DNA of 64,000 nt from contig VZRR01006734.1 of assembly GCA_013398015.1 (NCBI GenBank), positions 254,079 to 318,078 of the forward strand, written 5' to 3'. A program made the position numbers and the translations under genes. Of this stretch, positions 48,165-62,056 are shown in pieces (position 1 is the first letter of the stretch; every line of letters begins with the position of its first letter). Under the pieces are notes generated by a model that saw nothing but the letters and a program-made list of their open reading frames with translations, had not been told where the DNA came from and did not search any database. This stretch comes from Oreocharis arfaki (taxonomy: Eukaryota; Chordata; Aves; Passeriformes; Paramythiidae).

Positions 48165-51100
48165 TTGGAAAGAGCGTCCCATAGTCCACTTCCAAATAAA
48201 ATTGGACAAAACATTTAGGAATGCACTAAAGAGAACAAGCGTAGATTTGGCAGACAACAGGCTGGATGAACCAGCAGGGTTTTTTTTTCATTCAAGTTAG
48301 GTTTCCAAACCTGAGACCTTTGCATCCTGGAACTCAAAATCTCTTGCCTGATCTAGAGACCCACCCCTCTTGACAAAGGCCACAGTGGCTCTACCATAAG
48401 CAGCCACGGATGCTGAGCCCTGGATCCTGGCTCGTTCCAGTACAGTCTCACCTCAAACCAGAAACCACGTATGTCAAGGGTTATGTCTGATCCAGCCATA
48501 AAACTTCTTTAACCGCAAAGTCAACACCAGTTGTTCAAACACCGAGCGCTCAGCAGTTCCCATCCCCTGGACTACCGGCCACAGCCACTGCCAAAATATC
48601 AGCAGTACTTCAGAGCTGAAAAATGTTTTCTTTAATAATTTTAGTGTGAGACCACTTTCACATGAAAGAGAAACAAAAGTGTTTCTAAATGGCAAAATCA
48701 TTTCTCGTCCCTAAGCAAAGATTCTCTGAAAGCTGCGTGCACAATCCAAAACACCTCCATTTTCATGTGGTTTATTGATTTAATAAAACATATAAACAGG
48801 CTTATATCATTATTCTACCAGCTGCAGATGATCTAGATTCACTGAACAAACTATTCCCACAAAAATATTTTCATTCAAATTAATCTTAATGTTCACTCCT
48901 CCTTCCCCCACAAGCCAACACTGAGGCACTTTGAAATGCACATTAGCTACTTCAATAAATAAGTGAGCAATTCTTGGTTTTCTTAACCAGGCAGGGCATA
49001 AGTGGATGATCTCTTTGCATGCCGTGGATGATGAAAAAGACATTAAGTATTAGGATTTTTCCTGTTTGGGTAGCCCGGTGAGAGCAAGCCAAGTTTTCAG
49101 GCTTGCTGTCCCTATCATCTCCGAAGCGTCAGAGTTTCCATGAGCAGTGTCTCTCCCAGTCAGGTCACCAAAGCCTCAGCCCTGCATGCCCCAGCCTTTT
49201 TTTTTTGCAGGGCTTTGTTCCAATACTGGGAGCAACTACCCAAAGTTTGAAAGTCTGCTCCTTTGACACACTCGATTTGGCAAGTGTAGAAGAAATGCTG
49301 TTAGATGAGAAAAAAGGAAAAAAAAGCGAGAAGTAGGCACATTCCCTTCTCCTACTCGCTCTCTAATGGTCTTTGTGCTATTTTGTTTTAATTCTTATTT
49401 AAAATTTCAGCCCTTTACAGTAACATCAGCAAGAACAGACCTTTGCTTCACCAAAGATGCACAAAGCCCTTTTGTTGAGGACATGGGCCCAGAACTGTGG
49501 TGTCTGGGCGGTGCAGCTCTCAGTGCAGGCACACTGTCAATCCTTCTTGTTCAGCTCTGCCATCAGCATTTCAGGACAAAGATCGTTCTACCAATCTGTT
49601 TGTACAGCATATTGTACAATCTGTAATGTGCATCTGCAATACAAACAGTAAATGATACTGAGAGCATGTGGACAAGGCTGGCGCCCCAGATTTTGGGTCC
49701 CTTTGTTACCTGTGGCTCACGGACCCTGGTCTGCAGCTGCACTTTGGACTTGCTGCATGCACACAACGTACCATGGGCACTCTCCATGAAATCTAGACTG
49801 CCTATTCCCTATTAAAAATACCCAAATGGTGTTTCTTCCCCCCTTCCTCCTATTTCAAGGGAGTAATTCGAAAGTTAAAACCATACTAATGGGAATGAGA
49901 CACCAAATTACCTTTTGTAATATCCTTCTCAAATACAAAGCCATGAAACTTAGGGAGAAAGAGGAACAGCTCATGCCAGATGTTACCTAACGAATGTTCA
50001 ATCATGAACACTACATACAAATGTATGAGAAAAAAAAGCCTACTCTTAAACAGATTGTTTCCCAAAATCACATCTGACTGCAACAGTAATAATGTTTCTC
50101 ATCCTTACTAAATATTTGTCTTTTTTTTTTTTAAGACAGCAAACTCTGCTGACATTTCTGCACAGAACGTGGCACCCTGCTCCTTGCAGCACAGATTGCC
50201 AGGCTGCTGCTTTACATGCTGATTTCTCTTTTGTGAACTGAGACCTTGAGTACATTCACAGGGGAAAAGCAGATCAATGATTTTTTAAGGGAGCTAAACA
50301 ATTCCGTGTAATGAACATCAGTTAACATGGGCAATTACTCTTTCTTTTTCTCCCCCAAAGCAACACCACAAAAACAAAGAGGAGATTGTAACTCCTTTGA
50401 ATGGCATGTGCCTCACTGACTGTACCAGAATGCCACCCGCACGCAGAAACATGGGCGGGTGAAGCTCAGGAGTGACATGTGGCTTGTTAAAATATAAGAT
50501 GCGTAGGTGAATAAAAACTTTTGCCATTTGATTCAGCCAACAATAAAGAAAAGTTGTTGTAGAAACTATTCTACTGTTTCCCAATTTTCATAAAAGACTG
50601 GTTCAAACCCTCTTTCTTTGTTGCTTTTGTTGCTGAATGAATGGAGAATAAAAGGGTTTTTTTTTTTTTGCTAGATTTCATGTATTCAGTCTTTAGAAAA
50701 TGCATATGAAAGGAAAATAAAATAATATCAAACATAAAGGAGACGCAGGCTTCAATGGGATTTTTGACATTCAAAAACATTCTGCAAAAACATCCAATAT
50801 ATCACATTTTCTCCTTAATGGTTAAAACATAACAGTCAGAAAACTATGGATACCTTTATCCCTGGTTTGAAGCATGTCTCTGGCTATGTCCCTGTGTTTC
50901 CACACATCTGAGTTTTCTGTTTATATCATGTGAATATGTAAATGCAGCTCATTTGCATTTCTGCTTTTATGTAGGAAGTCACACAAAATACCTCTCTGGA
51001 TCTCATTGTGGCACATCCGTATAATGCGAGAGTGAGAGTCCTGCATTAATAACACCATTAAAAACACCACCAGGATTATTCAATTAAGTCCCTCTGCCAT

Positions 51101-51756
51101 CACTGCTGTTATTTGTGGAGGGCTTCCAAGCCCCAGCGTGGATCACCCCGAGTCTCTCTTGAACACCCAGACAATGCTCGGCTCCATCACTGGTGCAGCC
51201 ATGACCCAAACCAGCTACACTCAAGCTGGGAAGGACACTCGTGCCAAAATCACACCTCCATTAGACACTTGGGAAACCACTGGTAAGAGGAATGTCCATA
51301 AAGAGCCTTGTTAAAAGGCTCGGTGATTCCATGCTCTGTACACACACCAGTGCCCGCTCCCAGCTTCCAGCCTGTTCCTGTTCAGCAAAGCAGTAAAGGA
51401 AATGCTTTCACTTTAATCACTTGCTGAAGTCATCAGGACTGTGTGCTTAGTTGAGCAGGGGTCTTTATGAGCCAAATATTATTCTTAGTAATAAGGAGAC
51501 CTGGCAATACACTAGATGGAGCTTTTGATAGTAAGTAACATTAATTCAATTAAATCCTCTTACAGCACACACTCTCCAGCTAATGCAGTTTACAGTGAAA
51601 TTTTCTCTGGCACTCATTTAAATATAATTGCTGCACTTATCTTGTCATGAGGAAATTTCTGAAGGTTACTTGTACTGTGCATGTGTAAACCTACAAGCTA
51701 CAGTGACCTTTAGTTTTGAGATTTTTTTTTAACTACTTAAACTGCAGCATCTAAAT

Positions 51757-51786
51757 GATGATAATAATAATAGTAATAGTAATAAT
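51757..51786. repeat. AAT/AGT simple repeat
   Basis: A short run of ataataataatagtaatagt units, similar in kind to the one near 16.7 kb. Confidence 0.93.
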
Positions 51787-52827
51787 TCCCTACTTCCACA
51801 CAGCACCTTTTAACTCAATATATACCCAAGCGAGAACTAGCAAGTAACAGAGCACAGAAAGGCATCACATGCTAACTGGAAAAGAAGGCTAAAACTGTTG
51901 GGAATGAAAAGGCTGGGAGATGACACATTTGGAAACCTGAGTTTTCATAGAGTGTTTTGCACAGTTCTTCTGAAAAACATGAAGGTGTTCTCCATGGAGA
52001 CAATCTCATATTTACCTTTCATACACAAGCTGGCATTACTAACAGCTACGGGGCACGTGAGCACCACTCTGTGGCATCATCTTCTGTCTGAATCAGAAGA
52101 GAGATTCACATCCATTGACCCAGTAGACTGGTTTTGGTGACAGTCCCAGCCCAGCTGTTTTCCCATCGGTAGCCCAGTGATATACTTGAAAGCAGTCTCA
52201 ATCACTTGCAAAACTGGAAAATGGGAGGTATCAGCCAAAAAACCCCAGCAAACAAACCACTCCTCCCCTACCCCCCCAACACAAAGTAAAACTTCAGTGT
52301 GTGTGCACAACTACCCACAAATCCAAAGTCTTGAGAATTTAATGAAATATGGGAAGGACAAGTGTATAGATAGGAAGAGAAAACTGCTGAACACGATAGA
52401 AAAGAGCATTTTGGAAAGCCCTACATATACACAGTGGACATTTCAGGCCCTTAGCTAGAGTAAACCTTCCCCTACACCTCTTCTTCTTGTCGTCTCTTTC
52501 TCACAATGAGAAGCATCCTCAAATTAGAGATCTACTCGATTTTACCCTTTGAAATAGAGAAGAAATAATAAGTTTAGGTTACTCTGCACCAAGCAGAGCA
52601 TAACCAAGCAATGCACACCAAAGTGCTGACAGCCATGGGAGGTGGGAAATACAAAATCTAAAGGGGAAAAAACAACTTCTGAGGCCATTCAACCTCTGTC
52701 CTGAGCTCAGCACTGCAAAAGGAAACCCTTCTGCCTAGTTTTTGCTTCTCTTTATGCATGCGCAGGTGTTTGGAAGGGTGCGAAAGATTCAACATAATTT
52801 TTTTGGGCGGCCAAGTCTCACCAAGAC

Positions 52828-52906
52828 TTTTTTTTGTTTTTCTTTATTATTTTTTTTTGGTTTTTTTTTTTGTTTGTTTTTTTTTTGTTCGGGGTTTTTT
52901 TTTTTT
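52828..52906. repeat. Long interrupted poly-T tract
   Basis: Nearly 80 bases of T runs broken by single G, C or A bases. In the CELF2 transcript it is A-rich. No retroposon body is recognised beside it. Confidence 0.95.
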
Positions 52907-55900
52907 AGTATTAAATAAAAAAAGGGACCAAGGACCCTGCTTTCCCCATTTCAATCCTCCTGCTCAGACTCAGATGCCTGTCACACTAAGAAACATCAAA
53001 CGATTTTGTTCAGCTCTTAAGGCACACAATAGCAGACGTTCAAGGGAGAACGTGGGACTGCGAAGCATTTTAAAACTCTTAAATAAAATGTGGGCTACAG
53101 GAGGCTCTCATTCAGAAGCAACATTTTCCCTTCCACTGAGAGTTTCCCCACGCTCTGGTGAAGCGAATTAAAATTGACACTGAGAAAAATCTAATTGAGC
53201 CAGAGACAACACAACGCTTTTCACTATAGAAACTCAAGTCCTGGTGGAATTACTTGGGTTAATATAGTCCATTTTAAATTTACAATGATTTTTATATCCC
53301 ATGATCTGCAAATAATAAAGGAAAGATTGTTGTTTAAGACTCATTGTATTAATTAGGGGGAGCACAGGAAGAGTGAGAGCTGGTGCCTTTGGGTCTGCTC
53401 CACACTTGTTTTCTAACTGCAGTTCCCATCAGATCCTATTAATATGTGAATAAACTAATGCAGATCTCACCTGGGCAGTGTTAACATAACAAAATTTTTG
53501 TGCCAACCAGCTCAGGGATTCACGCTCTGAAAATGAAGGGAGCAGATCTGATTTAGGCAAAATGATACCAGCACAGACAGGACATTATTCTCTGCCTGCT
53601 CAAAGTGACGAAAAAATTTGGGAAAAGTCCCCGCAGGCCTCTGTATCTCAATTCTTCCAGCTGGTAAAAATGGAGTGATGCTATTTGTCTCCCTTTGCAA
53701 AACACTTGGAGATGTCTGGCTGAAGCAGCAGCACTGCTCCTTATGGTGCCACACTCATCCTCGCAGCAAAAAGTTTCATGCAGTATATTAAATTAATCTA
53801 CTCCCTATTGTGGTACAACTCCCTAAAATTGCAGTTGAAGGCATGACATCCTGAGCTACGAGGAGATTTTAATTATTGTTTGAAACATAAATTTTCCCAA
53901 TTCAGTTGGGTGAATAAGAGACACGGTTTATTAGAAAACATCTTCCACCTCTTTACAGCTCTTCTTAGTCCTCTAAAAGAATGCCTGACTTGGATGCAGC
54001 AGTTATTTTAAATTAAAACCACAAGGTAGTAGACACTGAAGTTTTCTCTTCCACAAATAATAATGAATTTATGCACCACAGAGTTCAATCTGCAGAGTGA
54101 AAGTCTAACGTCCCACTTAAAACTGCATACTCATGGGCATAGATTAGACAGTAATTAGGTTCAGTGAGAAACTGAAAAGATCCACTGGAAACATTCAAAT
54201 TTAATTTATTCACTGGCTTGTCTCAGAGTGTTTTTATAAGCAATTAGAAAGACACAGATTCCTGAAAATGCATTCTTTCCCAAGACAGATGGACCAGGAG
54301 ATTTATACGGCATACGCAGTCTTCCACCCACAGCTCACTGGCTTGAGTTAAGCTCAAACCAGGCTTAGAAGCCACTACCAGACTTTGTCCTTGGGGAGTT
54401 ATTTGCTATTCTTTTGAAATATGCTGATGGTTACAGTGCACTATGAAACTGATGTCTAAAAAAAAAAGTAATACTACAACTGGCACAGCACATCCTTTTA
54501 TAGCATCTGTATCCCTGAAGTCTGACACTGAGCAGGTTGTGGATCCTGCCAGACCCAAAACATGCCCAAATCTGCCCTCTTGCTACCCTGCTCCCACAAA
54601 AAAATACAGGGTGACAAGGTCTGGTTCAGGGAAGATGGAAGTAATGAAATAGTAATTAATTTACACTGTTATACATTTCTGCTTTTAATGCATTTCAGAA
54701 TTATAAAGAATAGCAGACATCCTTTCAAGGCCCTCCTGGGGTTTAAATTTCATGTTAAGAACTAGGAAAATTGATGACATATTTATGCTAAAGTGTTTTA
54801 TGTGGTCTTTAGCTTTTTATTGTGACCCATCATTGTAATATTTATGTCTCTCACATAATCTCAGCAGTGACAGAGAAATTCTTACTGCCTTGCAGTCTTT
54901 CTCTCTATGCTTTAATGAGGAAATCTTCCTGTATCGGGGGTTTTAATTTTAAGCTATTATTTATTTGTGCATATATGTGCACAGGCACTTGTGACTGATT
55001 TTCGTGGGGTGAGAGCAGCAGAAGATGAAAGCAATAAAATGCTGTTTTTGCAGTGGAAATTAGAGATTTGGAAGCTGCAGTAAAGCTGAAATCCATGCTC
55101 ATAAGGCTACTACCCAATTACACTTCATTTTTGACACTTCTCAGTTGTCAAGTGTTTTCTTCCTTTGAGCTCCTTGACAAAGTGTGTGAAGATTTCAGAC
55201 CAGTCCCCAAACCCTTTGCAAAATCTTCTCTTGTGTTGGGAGCAAATGATTTTGATATTAGAACTGAATAGAGCCAGGAACACTACATAACAAGAGAAGG
55301 GTTGTGTGGTTTGTTTTGAATCCATTGTCCTTTAACAAAAACTCACATAATTTTTTATGTGATGAGCGGATTAATACTGCATGTTTATTCATGTAATAGA
55401 AATCTGGAAGAGGAAAGAATTTCAGGGCCACAACGTCATAAAATCGTCTAATCTCATTGATGTGAGCTTTAATGTGCAACTAAAGAAATTAAACATCAAA
55501 CTGACAGTATCTGGCACTTTTATAGATGTACATATTTTAAATGTAGGCAGCAATCTTGAAAACACTTAAACATGCCTGTGTTTTATGTCTGAGTATTATA
55601 TCTATTGATTAATTCCTGCATGCAAGTGTGTGCATGACTTGACTTAGATTTTTCCATGCATTACAATTTTTGCCTTTGAGATTATATATTTGAGAAACTG
55701 AGGTTTGGCATATTATTCACATTCAACAAAGCAATCTGATTAGTTGTTTTTTTTAAAATTTTGCTGAAAGTTCAGGCTGTTTTAACTGCCTGCCTACGTG
55801 GTTTTTTTTTCCCCCATGAAGTGATGTCATTACGAACAACAGATTACACATTTATATTTTAAGAACATTTGGGACTCTTTTTTAAAGTGGTTCTAAAATA

Positions 55901-57159
55901 TTCTATAAGTAAATGCTGGATGATGTGCTGAAGTTGTCAACATTATAGCATGCCTGAATTGAAGTTCAAAAAGTCCTTTTCAAACACTGCTTCACTGAAC
56001 TTGCCTTTTCCCCAAGTGTTTATCAGACACGGACATTAGAGAGAACTGCAATTGGAATATGAAGTCCTGCTCTTCTCATGGCTGGTCTGCACATGGGTTT
56101 TCTAGCAATTTAACTAAAAAAATCCATGTAGTTAAAGTTTATGCATTTTTTTCAGCATAGATGTAATTAATAATGTGCTTATACAGTCTTAGCTTAATTT
56201 TTAAAATTAATATGCAGTTGTAAATCATAGTTAAGCTGCTATGAAACTGCAGCCAATGAGCCCCAAAGTGATCTACTTTAATCCCTTTGAGATGTGTTAT
56301 TTTTATTAACTTCTTACAGCAATACCTAGAGTCCTTATTTCTGGACCAAGCTCCCACTGTGATAAATACAATTAAAATAGGGAAGGAAAAGATGCCTATA
56401 AAAAAAAAGCTTCATTCTGGTACAGCTCCAGTCATTCATGTGTTGTATACAGGAACTTCAGAAACAAGGCTAAGGAAAGGTTTGTGTGCTGCCTCTATAT
56501 TTAAACATTACAGCTGAAAAATCCTCTACTCAACTCCCCCCACCATCTTCTACCTTTTCCAATCTGCAACCACACCCCCTGCTCCTTTGACAGTGTCTTC
56601 ACAAATATCTTCCACTACTTCTGCTCTGTCTGTCTGGGTTGGGTTTGCTGTGATAGTTTTTACACTCAAAGGGGCTGACCTTCCTGCCATTGTCAATGAA
56701 GGGAGTAATCAGTGAGACTGATTTATGTGGGCAACAGGTTTGCAGTCAAGTGCGCAATGGGATGTTATCCTCACCTGCTCCCTCTCTTCAAAGCAATGCA
56801 AAAATATCAGGAGACACCAATCTCAGCCCCTCTTCGTGCTGGACATAGCTAAGCCACTGACAGCTGTGTCCATTGCAGCTTTGGCACCTTGTCCTGTTTA
56901 TGGGGTGAAGCTGTACTCGGACACGGGGAGCAGTCGTGTCATGTCCTGTTCCAGTTGCATTATTTCAAAACACTAAATGGAAGCAAGCAAAAGGAAAGTT
57001 TCTTTTGGAACTCTTCTCACTGCTTTTTCTGGAAGCCATTCTCTGCTTTAAAAGTGGAGGAAGAAAGTTTGACTTGAGAAGTTGAATTTTTTTCTGTTGG
57101 CATGGTGTTCCTCAGTCTTAAGTCTATGCTGTGCAGTCTCTGGGTTTAATATTAATTGA

Positions 57160-58185
57160 AAGAGCTTATCTATTCCTGCCTTTGGTATGCACTTCAACAT
57201 ACTGCAGAAACTTCAATTGTATCCCCTTATAACTTTTTCTTTCCAAACCAAGGTACAGTCCTGTATTCTTCCTCAGCTTTTCCCCTTTTAGCTTTCTTGT
57301 AAGTCAATGTTTGAAGCCCTTTACAAGTTAACCTTCTCAGACCTTTCACCATGGCTCGACCCTTCCTGACTTTGTACAAAATCATGCTGCTCTTCTCTGG
57401 ACCTCTGTCCTTTTCTATAGAATGGCACTAAATATTGGTAACTGTAGTTTAAACATGATTAAAAAAAACGTTCTTAAAGTGGTGCAGTATTTCCTTGAAA
57501 GCTCTATTCAATGCTTCCATTCATACAGATTTGCATTTTCTGTGCCTTTTTGACCACACAGATACAAAACACCATCTCAGTCCTTTTATGATATGTGCAC
57601 TCTTCAAATCCTCTCCTGCTCTCAAATCTTTGAAAAACACACTCATTCAACACATGCGTTCACTCAAAATAAAATTTACTCTTCTTGCTCACAGTTCGTT
57701 TCACCCAGCAGAATCTCTTTGTATTGGATTGTTTTCTCCAGGTTATCAGGTGGCTTCTCCCCCATCTAGTCCCTTCTGCATGATCCAAAAAGTTGGATAA
57801 CAAGTTGGTGGTTCATTCTGTCAAAGCCATTTACATAGAGAGTGAAAAAGTATTGATCTCCAATAACAGTCCCTGTTGCTCTCCAATCATCATCCCCTCT
57901 CTTCCCCTGGCCCGCAACCTTTCCCCATTCTAATCTGCCCTCGATCATCTACCCAGCTCCTTTCTCCATTTGTAAATGGGCTCTTCTCTGCTTCACCAGC
58001 AACTGCATGGATTAGTCTCCTGTGTGACACTGTGTGAAATGCCCCTGGGAAATCCAGCTTGATTATATAGATGATTTCACACCTGTCCACTTTCACAGAA
58101 ACTTCTTGAAAAACTCCATCAGATTTGTCATGTAAGAATTACCTTTTATAAAAATTAGCTCACACCTGGAATATATTCTACAATG
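57160..58185 (-). mobile_element. Old CR1-type LINE relic with reverse transcriptase remnants
   Basis: The minus strand between about 58100 and 57750 still shows degenerate reverse-transcriptase motifs: LDFPGAFHTVSH (from an LDFSKAFDTVSH-type motif) and, downstream in another frame, a QYFFTLYVNGFD stretch resembling the segment before the catalytic FADD box. The plus-strand wording 'caaagccatttacat' and 'aacttcttgaaaaactccat' is the complement of that region. 57160-57450 (including 'gctgctcttctctggacctc') resembles the later part of ORF2 or the 3' UTR of an old CR1/L3-like element, in the expected order on the same strand. It is frameshifted and not functional. Boundaries are approximate. Confidence 0.65.
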
Positions 58186-59021
58186 CTATTTACAACCCAT
58201 TTAAAATTATATATTTAAGATTCCTTAAGGTTTAAATTTAAATGCCCTACAGTCAGAAACTTAAGTTAAAAACTCAACTTTATCATTCACTCTTCTTTCC
58301 CACTGTACTTGCATTTAATGACAACATCAGGCTTTTGCCAGTCTTTGTTGTGTGAGACTTCTTACAGTGCACAACACACCAGCTAAAAATAACATGTAAG
58401 GCACTTTTTAAGGCAGGAACAGATTTCAAGTCTGCATAGTAACAAAATATCTGTCAGCCACCATCACCAAAATTTAGTCTAACATACACAGGCACAATGG
58501 CTCTGATCACACACTGTGCCATTTCAACATCAAATGTGCTCATGGTACAACTCATCTGATCTCAAAAGCTATACAGTGTTCACGTGGGCCTGTGAGAGCA
58601 TTCGAAACACAGAGTAAGACACAATGTGTAGAGAAACTCTGGCCGCTGGTGCGCTGGCTGAAGGGAGCTTTTAGAGAGCATCTAAAACAGTTTTGCCAAA
58701 CACAAGGTATTGAAATTGCCTGAAGGAGCAGAGCGTGCAATCGGCTGGGTGCTGTCGCAGGGGCAGGCAAGAAACAAGGAGCAGCAGGTCTTTGCTGCAG
58801 GTTAGGACACTCAGAATGGGCCCGTGTGACAAACTGAGTGCCACAGCTCTGCTGCGGTGCAGGACTGCCCGAGGTCCCTCTCTGACTGTACATGGCACTG
58901 TGAGAAGGACCTGCTGGAGGAGAGGAATTGTCTCCCTGTCTGCACCAAACTATTTTGAAAGGGCTAAAATGAGGCTGAAATGGTGCCCAAGCAAGCCAGG
59001 TAACTTCTGCCTCCTATATGC

Positions 59022-59070
59022 ATCTCTCTCTCTCTCTCTACATACATATAACTATATATATACCTATATG
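59022..59070. repeat. Compound TC then TA/CATA repeat
   Basis: A (TC)n run merges into acatacatata and tatatata units. Confidence 0.93.
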
Positions 59071-59810
59071 CCTCCTTGCCCACCTGCTCTCTCCTGTATG
59101 CAGCAGATGAATGCCTCATTATCAGATTCCTCCGCTCGCTTCCTGGTAGACTTAAATTACCATGTTAAATAGGATAATAATAAATACTGGCCTTTAACTA
59201 CAGCACATCCTTGTTCACTCAGCAGCCTCCCTCTAATCTGATAAAGGGTCTGTAAAAGGCTACAAGCAAACCCAGAGTCAGTTGTTACATGGGTGCCTCT
59301 CCCCGCTTGTTGCAGCTTGATTCCTATGGCAGCAGAAAGAGATTCAGGCTCATAAAGCTGGTTTAGGGGACCTTGATCCCTACAAGAATCATCAGGTATT
59401 GAAACAGAGGCAAGGTGCCAAAAGGACATAGTGGATCTGGCCCAAGACTCTTCTGCTTCATTTCAAAAGGCAAAAGTAGCCCTGTGCCATCTGCTTGCTT
59501 CAGCACTTGGACTCTGAAACCGAAGTAGCCAAGGAAATCTTTCCGGCTTAGGAAAACAGTGGCAGGAAGAGAGATCTCAGTGGCAGTGTATGCTGCCTTC
59601 ACACAGAGCTCACTGCATCTGAGGTATTAGAGAATCTCTTTTTAACAACTACCCTGGAAAAAAGTCATCTACCCACCCAGAATAAATTATATAAAGGGAG
59701 CAAGCTGGATTGGGAACAGAGGGGGCTGATCTGCCCAGACTTTGAATCCCCTTAGACCCTAGAAGCCAAAAGTGCCATTTATTTCAGTGGTACAGAATTT
59801 CCTGCCCTGC

Positions 59811-59836
59811 TTTTTTTTTTTTTTTCTTTTTTTTTT
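59811..59836. repeat. Poly-T tract
   Basis: A run of 15 T, one C and 10 T. A-rich on the transcribed strand. Confidence 0.95.
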
Positions 59837-60452
59837 GTATTTAATTTACTTAATCCCCTGGATTTCTTTTGTTGCAGAAAGAGGACAAAGCCTTACAGAA
59901 CAAGAGGGGATAAAAACAAAGTCAAATTACTTTGCGGAGTTCTTTCACACATCCAAAAGAAGCAGAGAAATGCAAACTCTGAAAAGCAAGAGGAATTTCC
60001 TAGAATGCAGCCATTCCTGAAGCTCACAATTAAAAGCCAAACTTCGACGTTTGCACTAGTATCAATATATCTGTGGAATTAAGATGGCTTTCCTCTGGTT
60101 TTCCAGAGTGAGGTAAACTTGGCTTTCTACCTGTCTTCCTCAAGCCTCAGCTTTGTAGAGCTGGCAAGAAATACAAAAAAGGAGGAAAGACATGAACTAG
60201 GCCGTCTGTCGTTGGAGGGTATGAAAGACAGTCTGAATAACAGCAGGAGAGAGAGAAGCAGCCTATGGTTATTTTTGACAGAATTGGGAGAGACTCAGAT
60301 TGCAGCTTCATAACCAGTTCATCAGAGAAAAACTCTGTCCAAATTAGAGGAGCCCCTTTGGCCAAGCTCACAGAAACACACAACCCTTGTCTGAGAAGAG
60401 AGAAAACTTAAGAAAATCAAAATGCTTTTCTTTAAAGGGCAAAACCAAACTG

Positions 60453-60470
60453 CCCCCTCCCCCGCCCCCC
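60453..60470. repeat. C-rich tract
   Basis: C runs separated by single T and G bases; G-rich in the transcript. Confidence 0.88.
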
Positions 60471-60822
60471 GTGTAGTAACACCAACTTGCATTCCTGTCA
60501 TTGCAACTCATGGCTTGCACCATATTCAGAAAAAATTTCTGTGTGACACCAGGCTGTGAATGTTCTGCCTGACACACAGTCCCAACCATGCAATGAAATG
60601 AAAAATGCACTTTTTTCTACCTCACCCAACCACACGGTCCCCTTGATGGACCGCTCTACAAAACTGGAGGTGATACAAAGGTTGAGCAGGCAGAAAAATG
60701 CCTGGCACAACCCAAATCCACCCAGCTCAGATTAAATAAAAATGGTTGTTTTGTGTGGTTATTTACACAGAAGAGAAGCATGGAATTTGACTCCACCTCA
60801 GACATGTGATATTTGGTGTTGT

Positions 60823-60903
60823 CCTGTACAGAGCCAGGAGTTAGACTCTGTGATCCCTGTGGGTCCCTTCCAGCTTAGGATATTCTATGATTCTGTGATC
60901 TTC
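60823..60903 (+). mobile_element. CR1 LINE 3' stub
   Basis: About 80 bp matching the CR1 3' terminus: 'agagccaggagttagactct', 'gtgatccctgtgggtccctt' and the tail 'tattctatgattctgtgatc'. It is extremely 5' truncated. Confidence 0.9.
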
Positions 60904-61908
60904 AAACAAAAAATGAAAACTCAGTTTCATTATTAAATGCCAGTTAGTATAGGTGAAGTATTTCTCATGCATTGCCATGAAAAGAAGACTGTAAGAAGAC
61001 TGTCCCTTGTTTCTCAGGGCAATTTTTCAGTTTGTTTGTTTCTAGCATTCTTAACAATGTCTCACACAGAATCCTTTGTGCAACTGGATCAAGAAAATAA
61101 AGATCATTCCTAGTCAAGAGATATCTACAAGAAACTCAAGAGGTTTCTAGAAACCTTGCTGGCAGATTCAGCCAGGAGGAAGGATAGAGCCAGCATGGAG
61201 ATACACTCCTCCAAAGCTTCCGAGGGAAAAGCTGACCACCAGAGGAGCTTGCTGCTGGTGCCAGAGAAAAGTAAGTCTGAAGGTTATTCTGCCTGTCTTC
61301 AGGATTAATTTCATTTACTCATTAATTAACACATAATGCCTGAAGTGACAAGCATAATCTCCGCATGGCTGAAAAGAGTCCAAGCAAAAAGCATTCCCAA
61401 AACCCAGCCACCTTTCAAAAAGAATATTGTATATAGGGACTACAAACATTGATAATTAGTCTACAATGATTTGCATGACCTATGCTTCATCCTTATGCCT
61501 TGCAGAAGCCTAATGGACAGGTGCAGTGATTCCCAGAAACAGGAATCAATGGGTTTCTTCTGTCTGACCACAACATCATTCTCACTTCATTTACTGCTTA
61601 GTGGGAAGGCATTGCTGTGACCCAAGAATCAGCTCCTTCCAAATGGACGAGTCTCAAAGTTCAGTATTTTAGTGGTTCAAACTAAAGAGGAGTTTGCTCA
61701 TCCATAGCAGCCTAGACTGAAGAAAATCCAGTTTTTTGACCTCTTAATGCTCTCCTATCCAGCATTACAAGAAAAAGACATTTGGTGAGGGCTCTGTGCT
61801 AACACAGCAGGGGAGTAGATGCTACAATACATCAATCCTGGGAAATGTGGGGGGAGCTGGAAGCAGAACTACACTGAAACACTCCAACCAGACATACCTT
61901 CTGCTTCT

Positions 61909-62056
61909 GAATCACAGAATCATGGAATGGTTTGGGTTGGAATGGACCTTAAAGACCAACCAGTTCAAGCCCTCTTGCCATGGACATAAACACCTCCCAC
62001 TAGAGCAGGTTGTTCACACAACATAGCTTTGAACACTTCCAGGGATGGAGAAGGGA
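61909..62056 (-). mobile_element. CR1 LINE 3' fragment
   Basis: The reverse-complement CR1 tail is clear: 'gaatcacagaatcatggaat', 'ggtttgggttggaatggacc', 'ctcttgccatggacataaac', 'ccactagagcaggttgttca' and 'gaacacttccagggatgga'. About 150 bp remain. Confidence 0.92.

Noticed and set aside
52758..53171. Phe-rich 137-codon open frame
   Set aside because: Product of the poly-T tract read in the TTT frame; not a membrane protein.
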